This document shows positions 7,188-11,278 of a DNA stretch of 11,278 bases, piece after piece (within the stretch, counting starts at the first letter, position 1; each line of letters opens with the position of its first letter). This stretch comes from Betaproteobacteria bacterium (lineage in GTDB: Bacteria > Pseudomonadota > Gammaproteobacteria > Burkholderiales > Burkholderiaceae_C): NCBI GenBank assembly GCA_005882155.1, contig VBCQ01000035.1:1-11278 (forward strand). Direction: 5' to 3'. Position numbers and translations under genes: made by a program. The notes beneath the pieces were generated by a model. The model searched no databases. It was not told where the DNA came from and saw nothing but the letters and a program-made list of their open reading frames with translations.

Positions 7188-8260
7188 CAAAAGACCAGCG
7201 GCAGCCCGACACGCGTGCCGTCGCGCGCCGAGCGATAGGCGGCAATCAGCACCTCGAGCGAGCGCAGGCCTTCGTAGCCGTCGACCTCGGCATGCGCCTC
7301 GCCGCGCAAGGTGTTGATCACGTTGTCGTAGTACAGCGAATGGCCCGGGCCGTAGACGCTCTCGGTGCCGTAGCTCGCGGTCGGCACGCGCGCGTCGTCC
7401 TCGTGCGGCGTGTCGAACTCCCAGTGCTCGATCTTGTTGACCGCGGTGCCGCCGATGCGAACCGTGCCGCGCTCGCCGAGCAGCGTGACGCTGCCTTCGA
7501 GGTTCTTCGGGTAGGTCAGCATCGTCACGTTGACCGAGCCGAGGCCGCCGTGGCGCAATCGCACGCTCATCACGCCGGTGTCTTCGGCCTCGATGTCGCG
7601 CGCCAGCGTCGCGGTGTAGGCATGCACGCTGTCGACCGGGCCGACCAGCCAGTCGAGCAGGTCGACATAGTGGCTCGCCTGGTTCATGAACGCGCCGCCG
7701 TCAAGGTCCCAGCGGCCGCGCCACTTGGCGGCGTCGTAATAGCTCTGCGGGCGGGTCCAGAACACGTTCACCGTGCTCAGATAAATCCGCCCGAAGCGGC
7801 CCTGGTCGATCGCGCGCTTGACCAGTTGCACTGTCGCGTTAAGGCGGTTTTGCTTGACGACGAAGAGCTTGACGCCGGCGTCGCGGCACGCGCGCACCAT
7901 CGCTTGGCCGTCCTCGAATTTGGTCGCCATCGGCTTTTCGCTCAGCACATGGCGACCCGCCTGCGCGACGGCGATGGCATGCTGCGAGTGCAGGCCGCTC
8001 GGCGTCGTCAGCACGACGAGGTCGGCGTCGCTTTCAGCAAGCAAGGCATGAACCGATGTGAACCCACGCGCCCCGGTCTGCGCGACCGCGGCGTCGAGCG
8101 CAGCCGGGTCGGTGTCGCAGACCGCCACCAGCTCGGCGCGCTCGGCGTGCTGGGCCAGCGCCTGGAAGTGGTTCTTCGAGATGCGGCCACAGCCCACCAG
8201 CGCAAAACGAATCTTGCGATCGACGATGGGCCACTGCGCGGGTGTCGTGTTGCGAGTCAT
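7187..8260 (-). CDS. wbpB: WbpB-like UDP-N-acetyl-hexosaminuronate 3-dehydrogenase (Gfo/Idh/MocA family)
   Basis: This is a complete NAD(P)-dependent oxidoreductase of 357 residues. In the WbpB (WlbA) pathway it oxidises C3 of UDP-N-acetyl-glucosaminuronic acid, providing the ketone used by the aminotransferase. IRFALVGCGRISKNHF (about 17-32) is the Rossmann nucleotide-binding loop. VCDTDP (47-52) follows the second strand, and HVLSEKPMA (104-112) carries the family lysine, Lys109. WDLDGGAFMNQASHYVDLLDW (184-204) carries His197 and Asp200, the expected catalytic region. It is somewhat longer than the roughly 316 residues I recall for Pseudomonas WbpB. The ATG at 8260 is preferred to an in-frame TTG at 8284; neither has a strong ribosome-binding site. 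It is the first gene of the minus-strand operon and is followed by the acetyltransferase and aminotransferase, the Bordetella wlbA-B-C order. Confidence 0.9.
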   Translation of the reverse strand: MTRNTTPAQWPIVDRKIRFALVGCGRISKNHFQALAQHAERAELVAVCDTDPAALDAAVAQTGARGFTSVHALLAESDADLVVLTTPSGLHSQHAIAVAQAGRHVLSEKPMATKFEDGQAMVRACRDAGVKLFVVKQNRLNATVQLVKRAIDQGRFGRIYLSTVNVFWTRPQSYYDAAKWRGRWDLDGGAFMNQASHYVDLLDWLVGPVDSVHAYTATLARDIEAEDTGVMSVRLRHGGLGSVNVTMLTYPKNLEGSVTLLGERGTVRIGGTAVNKIEHWEFDTPHEDDARVPTASYGTESVYGPGHSLYYDNVINTLRGEAHAEVDGYEGLRSLEVLIAAYRSARDGTRVGLPLVF

Positions 8261-8292
8261 GTGCTGCGGGTCAACGACCGGCAAAGCGTTCG

Positions 8293-8298
8293 ATTTTA
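8293..8298 (-). promoter_or_regulatory. Candidate -10 box for the glycan operon
   Basis: Read on the minus strand, the sequence is GCTAAAATC. It has a TAAAAT hexamer close to the TATAAT consensus, 32 bases before the wbpB ATG, which would give a leader of about 26 nt. No good -35 element is present at the usual spacing, so expression may depend on an activator or the box may be fortuitous. It overlaps the left arm of the inverted repeat at 8296-8303. Confidence 0.35.
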
Positions 8299-8329
8299 GC
8301 GGCGCATCGTCTGTCGCCGCGGCCGCTAA
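8296..8329. repeat. Perfect 8-bp inverted repeat in the divergent promoter region
   Basis: The left arm is TTAGCGGC at 8296-8303 and the right arm is GCCGCTAA at 8322-8329, exact reverse complements separated by 18 bases. The left arm overlaps the candidate -10 box of the glycan operon, and the right arm lies upstream of the lysS box. The centre-to-centre spacing of 26 bp is compatible with a dimeric regulator contacting DNA on one face about 2.5 turns apart, but no regulator is known from this sequence. Confidence 0.5.
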
Positions 8330-8341
8330 GTGACCAACGCC

Positions 8342-8347
8342 TAAAAT
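8342..8347 (+). promoter_or_regulatory. Candidate -10 box for lysS
   Basis: The plus strand reads CTAAAATTGC, giving a TAAAAT hexamer 29 bases before the lysS ATG and a predicted leader of about 24 nt. Such TAAAAT boxes close to the start codon are common in GC-rich betaproteobacteria. There is no convincing -35 match about 17 bases upstream, and the leader lacks a clear Shine-Dalgarno sequence. Confidence 0.4.
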
Positions 8348-8376
8348 TGCGGCAATTTCACCGCAGCCAAACCTTC

Positions 8377-9864
8377 ATGTCCGACCCCACCGACGACAAC
8401 CAGCTGATCGCCGAGCGCCGCGAAAAGCTCGCCGTGATCCGCCGCCAGGGCGTGGCGTTCCCCAACGATTTCAAGCCGACCCACCACGCCGCAGAGCTGC
8501 TGCGCAAGCACGGCAACGACAGCAACGAAGCGCTCGAAGCGCAAGCGGTGAAGGTCGCGGTGGCCGGCCGCATGATGCTCAAGCGGGTGATGGGCAAGGC
8601 GAGCTTCGGCACCCTTCAGGACGGGTCGGGCCGGATCCAATTGTTCATCACGAAGGACGCGCTCGGCGACACCGCCTACGACGCGTTCAAGCACTGGGAC
8701 TTGGGCGACATCCTCGGCGCCGAGGGCACCCTGTTCAAAACCAAGACCGGCGAGCTGTCGGTGCGGGTGACGCTGCTGCGCCTCTTGACCAAGAGCCTGC
8801 GCCCGCTGCCCGACAAGTTCCACGGCATGAGCGACCAGGAGCAGAAGTACCGCCAGCGCTACGTCGACCTGATCACCGACGAAGAGGCGCGCACGCGTTT
8901 CGCGGCGCGCAGCAAGGCGGTGAGCGCGATCCGCAACTTCATGGTCGAGCACGGCTTCCTCGAAGTCGAGACGCCGATGCTGCACCCGATTCCCGGCGGC
9001 GCGAATGCCAAGCCGTTCAAGACGCACCACAACGCGCTCGACCAGGAGATGTTCCTGCGCATCGCGCCCGAGCTGTACCTGAAGCGGCTCGTCGTCGGCG
9101 GCTTCGAGCGCGTGTTCGAAATCAACCGCAACTTCCGCAACGAAGGCATCTCGGTTCGGCACAACCCCGAATTCACGATGATGGAGTTCTACGCGGCGTA
9201 CTGGAATCACCACGACCTGATGGACTTCACCGAGAGCGTGCTGCGCCACGCGGCGCGCTGCGCCACCGGGTCGGCGAGCCTCACTTACGCCGGCAAGCCG
9301 GTCGATCTCGACAAGCCGTTCGCACGGCTATCGGTGCGCGACTCGCTGGTCGTGCATGCGGGCCTGACCGAGGCCGAGGCCAGCGACGCGCAGCTGCTGC
9401 GCGAGCGCCTGAAGTCGCAAGGGCACGAGGCGCCCGCGCATTGGAAGCTGCCCGAGCTGCAGTTCGGGCTGTTCGAGGCTGTCGTCGAAGAGAAGCTCTG
9501 GCACCCGACCTTCATCATCGACTACCCGGTCGAGGTCTCGCCGCTGGCGCGTGCGTCCGACACCAACCCGACCGTCACCGAGCGCTTCGAGCTCTTCATC
9601 ACCGGGCGCGAATACGCCAACGGCTTCTCGGAACTGAACGACGCCGAAGACCAGGCCGCGCGCTTCCTCGCGCAGGTCGCCAACAAGGACGCCGGCGACG
9701 AAGAGGCGATGTACTACGACGCCGACTTCATCCGCGCGCTCGAGTACGGCATGCCGCCGACCGGAGGATGCGGCATCGGCATCGACCGCCTGATCATGCT
9801 GCTGACCGACAGCCCGAGCATCCGCGACGTGATCCTGTTCCCGTCGCTGCGAAAAGAAGGCTGA
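8377..9864 (+). CDS. lysS: Lysyl-tRNA synthetase, class II
   Basis: This is a complete, normal-length (495-residue) synthetase that attaches lysine to tRNA-Lys in the cytoplasm. It begins MSDPTDDNQLIAERREKL, the usual N-terminal helix. The anticodon-binding OB fold covers about 60-145 and includes GKASFGTLQDGSGRIQLFI (73-91). The class II catalytic core follows: motif 1 around GFLEVETPMLHPIPGGANAK (193-212), motif 2 at FERVFEINRNFRNEG with RHNPEFTMMEFY (243-272), and motif 3 at GCGIGIDRLIMLL (464-476) with the motif arginine in DRLI. The ATG at 8377 is chosen because the frame upstream crosses the promoter region and does not look like protein. It is the only plus-strand gene, transcribed away from the glycan operon. 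The prfB gene that often precedes lysS is absent. Confidence 0.98.
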   Translation: MSDPTDDNQLIAERREKLAVIRRQGVAFPNDFKPTHHAAELLRKHGNDSNEALEAQAVKVAVAGRMMLKRVMGKASFGTLQDGSGRIQLFITKDALGDTAYDAFKHWDLGDILGAEGTLFKTKTGELSVRVTLLRLLTKSLRPLPDKFHGMSDQEQKYRQRYVDLITDEEARTRFAARSKAVSAIRNFMVEHGFLEVETPMLHPIPGGANAKPFKTHHNALDQEMFLRIAPELYLKRLVVGGFERVFEINRNFRNEGISVRHNPEFTMMEFYAAYWNHHDLMDFTESVLRHAARCATGSASLTYAGKPVDLDKPFARLSVRDSLVVHAGLTEAEASDAQLLRERLKSQGHEAPAHWKLPELQFGLFEAVVEEKLWHPTFIIDYPVEVSPLARASDTNPTVTERFELFITGREYANGFSELNDAEDQAARFLAQVANKDAGDEEAMYYDADFIRALEYGMPPTGGCGIGIDRLIMLLTDSPSIRDVILFPSLRKEG

Positions 9865-9865
9865 G

Positions 9866-9886
9866 CCGGCCCTCGATTCAGGCCGG
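9866..9886. terminator. Small GC-rich hairpin at the convergent lysS / oxidoreductase junction
   Basis: CCGGCC at 9866-9871 and GGCCGG at 9881-9886 form a perfect six-pair stem with a nine-base loop. The hairpin starts two bases after the lysS stop, and its right arm lies inside the last codons of the converging oxidoreductase gene. There is no T-run on either side, so it is not a standard intrinsic terminator. It could assist termination or protect the mRNA 3' end. Confidence 0.35.
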
Positions 9887-11278
9887 GATCGCGCTGGTCG
9901 TCGCTTCGCGTTGCGGCTGCGTCGACGATGCCGTCGTGCTCGCCGCGCCACGAATCAGATCGGCTGCCTTCTCCGCGATCATGATCGTCGGCGCATTGGT
10001 GTTGCCGCTGACGACGCGCGGCATCACCGACGCATCGACGACTCGCAGCCCCTGCATGCCGTGCACGCGCAGCTCCGCGTCGACCACGTCGTTCGGCCCC
10101 GGCCCCATGCGGCAACTGCCCGCCGGGTGGTAGATCGTGTCGGCGTGATCGCGAACGAAACGCTCGATCGCTTCGTCGCTCACGGCGTTCGCGGACGCCG
10201 CGGACTCGCGGCCACCGTAGCCCGCGAGCGCCGGCTGCGACAGGATGCGCCGCATCAGCTTGAAGCCGCGCACCAGCCGCTCGGCGTCGTCGCGCTCGTG
10301 CAGGAAGTTCGGGTCGATCAGCGGTGCGGCCGCCGGGTCGGCGCTCGCCAGCGTGAGGCTGCCGCGGCTCTTCGGCCGCAGCAGGCACACATGGCACGAG
10401 TAGCCGTGGCCGAACACGGTCTTGCGCCCGTGGTCGACGAGCTTGCCGACGACGAAGTGAAACTGCAGATCCGGCGTGGCTTCGTCGGGCGTGCTCTTGA
10501 TGAAGCCGCCGGCCTCGGCGAAGTTGGTCGTCAGCATGCCGCTGCGCTGGCGGCGCCACTCGAAGATGCCTTTCACAACGCGCACCAGGCCGGCAACCGA
10601 CAGGCCGAACAAGTCCTTCAGACGCGGCGCGTTGACGACCATCACCACATCGATGTGGTCATGCAGGTTCTGCCCGACACCGGGCAGATCGTGGACGACA
10701 TCGATGCCGTGCGCGCGCAAATGCGCGGCCGGCCCGATGCCCGAGAGCATCAGGATTTGCGGCGACTGCAAGGCGCCGGCGCACAGCAGCACTTCGCGTC
10801 GTGCTTGCACGCGCTGCAGCCCGCTCGCATCGCGCAGCTCGACGCCGACGGCGCGCCGGCCCTCGGTGACGATGCGGGTCACCAGCGCGCCGGTCAGCAC
10901 GCGCAGGTTCGGCCGCGCGAGGTTCGGCGTCAGGTAGGCCTTGGCCGCGCTGAAGCGCTCGCCGTTCTTGTGCGTCACCTGGTACATGCCGACGCCTTCC
11001 TGCGTCGCGCCGTTGAAGTCGGCGTTGACCGGGAAGCCGGCCTGGCGGCCCGCTTCGACGAAGACCGGACCGAAGCGATTCGGGCTGCGCAGGTCCATCA
11101 CGTTGAGCGGGCCGCCGACGCCATGGAACGCATCCGCGCCGCGCTCGTTGTGCTCGGCCTTTTTGAAGTAAGGCAGCACCTCGTCGTAGCCCCAGCCGGG
11201 GTTGCCCGCGGCCGCCCAAGCGTCGTAGTCCTCGCGCTGACCGCGCGCATAGATCATCGCGTTGACCGAGCTCGACCC
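9878..11278 (-). CDS. GMC-family FAD-dependent oxidoreductase (alcohol/choline dehydrogenase-like), N-terminus beyond the right edge
   Basis: The C-terminal 466 residues are visible; roughly 70-90 residues with the GxGxxG FAD-binding motif lie outside the window. At the edge the frame reads GSSSVNAMIYARGQREDYD, the conserved GMC segment following the flavin site. HKNGERFSAAKAYL, the signature 2-like GALQSPQILMLSGIGP and GVGQNLHDH follow. Near the C-terminus HPAGSCRMG (10104-10130) supplies the catalytic His. SGNTNAPTIMIAEKAADLI supplies the partner Asn 44 residues later, the same spacing I recall for choline oxidase His466/Asn510. The protein ends with a 20-odd residue Ala/Thr/Ser-rich tail. 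The substrate is probably an alcohol, but the HPAGSCRMG variant gives no reason to call it BetA. It converges on lysS with 13 nt between the stops and is probably unrelated to the glycan genes. Confidence 0.93.
   Translation of the reverse strand, partial: GSSSVNAMIYARGQREDYDAWAAAGNPGWGYDEVLPYFKKAEHNERGADAFHGVGGPLNVMDLRSPNRFGPVFVEAGRQAGFPVNADFNGATQEGVGMYQVTHKNGERFSAAKAYLTPNLARPNLRVLTGALVTRIVTEGRRAVGVELRDASGLQRVQARREVLLCAGALQSPQILMLSGIGPAAHLRAHGIDVVHDLPGVGQNLHDHIDVVMVVNAPRLKDLFGLSVAGLVRVVKGIFEWRRQRSGMLTTNFAEAGGFIKSTPDEATPDLQFHFVVGKLVDHGRKTVFGHGYSCHVCLLRPKSRGSLTLASADPAAAPLIDPNFLHERDDAERLVRGFKLMRRILSQPALAGYGGRESAASANAVSDEAIERFVRDHADTIYHPAGSCRMGPGPNDVVDAELRVHGMQGLRVVDASVMPRVVSGNTNAPTIMIAEKAADLIRGAASTTASSTQPQREATTSAIPA

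Larger units (their letters stand above)
8261..8376. promoter_or_regulatory. Divergent intergenic promoter region between the glycan operon and lysS
   Basis: This 116-bp stretch separates the first gene of the minus-strand operon from lysS and must hold the transcription signals of both. It contains no credible gene. Two TAAAAT boxes face outwards (minus strand at 8293-8298, plus strand at 8342-8347). The positions expected for both -35 elements fall together at about 8316-8324, where the sequence is GC-rich and does not resemble TTGACA. A perfect inverted repeat lies between the two boxes. Promoter assignment is from pattern only. Confidence 0.6.

Noticed and set aside
5461..7190. Plus-strand open frames opposite wbpE and wbpD
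   Set aside because: They run antisense to enzymes with intact catalytic motifs and give no domain in translation.
7178..8299. Plus-strand open frame of about 373 codons opposite wbpB
   Set aside because: It mirrors wbpB almost exactly and is rich in Arg, Ala, His and Val, which is typical of an antisense shadow in high-GC DNA.
8242..8376. Extension of lysS to an ATG at 8242
   Set aside because: It would run through the promoter region and into wbpB. LysRS proteins of this group start at the MSDPT position.
8341..9249. Minus-strand open frame of about 302 codons opposite lysS
   Set aside because: It looks less repetitive than other shadows, but it is explained by lysS codon bias, has no recognisable domain and would start inside conserved lysS sequence.
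1..11278. Search for a defence system, toxin-antitoxin pair, CRISPR array, transposon, tRNA or retroelement
   Set aside because: No repeat array, transposase motif, tRNA-like cloverleaf or defence domain was seen. The space is filled by the glycan operon, lysS and the oxidoreductase, with no unexplained stretch longer than 116 bp.

Overview
The window looks like a chromosomal segment of a GC-rich betaproteobacterium, most likely Burkholderiales (an inference from base composition, the lysS sequence style and the TAAAAT-type promoter boxes; no rRNA or other marker is present). It holds ten protein-coding genes. I recognise no tRNA, rRNA, insertion sequence or CRISPR array.

Positions 1-8260 are one compact minus-strand polysaccharide operon, almost certainly O-antigen/LPS or a related surface glycan. 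In transcription order (right to left) it reads: wbpB-like Gfo/Idh/MocA dehydrogenase, wbpD-like hexapeptide N-acetyltransferase, wbpE-like PLP aminotransferase, a Wzx-type flippase, a SAM methyltransferase, three GT4-type glycosyltransferases, and the first 26 codons of a further gene, probably another methyltransferase, cut by the left edge. No gap between neighbours exceeds 11 nt, and most junctions are ATGA or similar stop/start overlaps. The wbpB-D-E trio is the classic set that oxidises, transaminates and acetylates C3 of a UDP-N-acetyl-hexosaminuronic acid, giving UDP-GlcNAc3NAcA (UDP-2,3-diacetamido-2,3-dideoxy-glucuronic acid). The glycosyltransferases would build a repeat unit containing this or a derived sugar, the methyltransferases could decorate it, and Wzx would flip the lipid-linked unit. 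The UDP-GlcNAc 6-dehydrogenase (WbpA), the C2 epimerase (WbpI), the initiating phosphosugar transferase and the Wzy polymerase are not in the window.

Positions 8261-8376 are a 116-bp divergent promoter region. It has a TAAAAT box facing each way and a perfect 8-bp inverted repeat between them. To its right, lysS (class II lysyl-tRNA synthetase, plus strand, 8377-9864) is complete. It converges, with a 13-nt gap and a small GC hairpin, on a GMC-family FAD oxidoreductase (minus strand) whose N-terminus lies beyond the right edge.

This is a recognisable surface-glycan locus beside a housekeeping gene. I found no sign of a wholly unknown system. The points most worth a second look are the inferred sugar and its missing pathway steps, the coupled operon architecture, the divergent promoter palindrome, and lysS lying next to a glycan operon rather than prfB.
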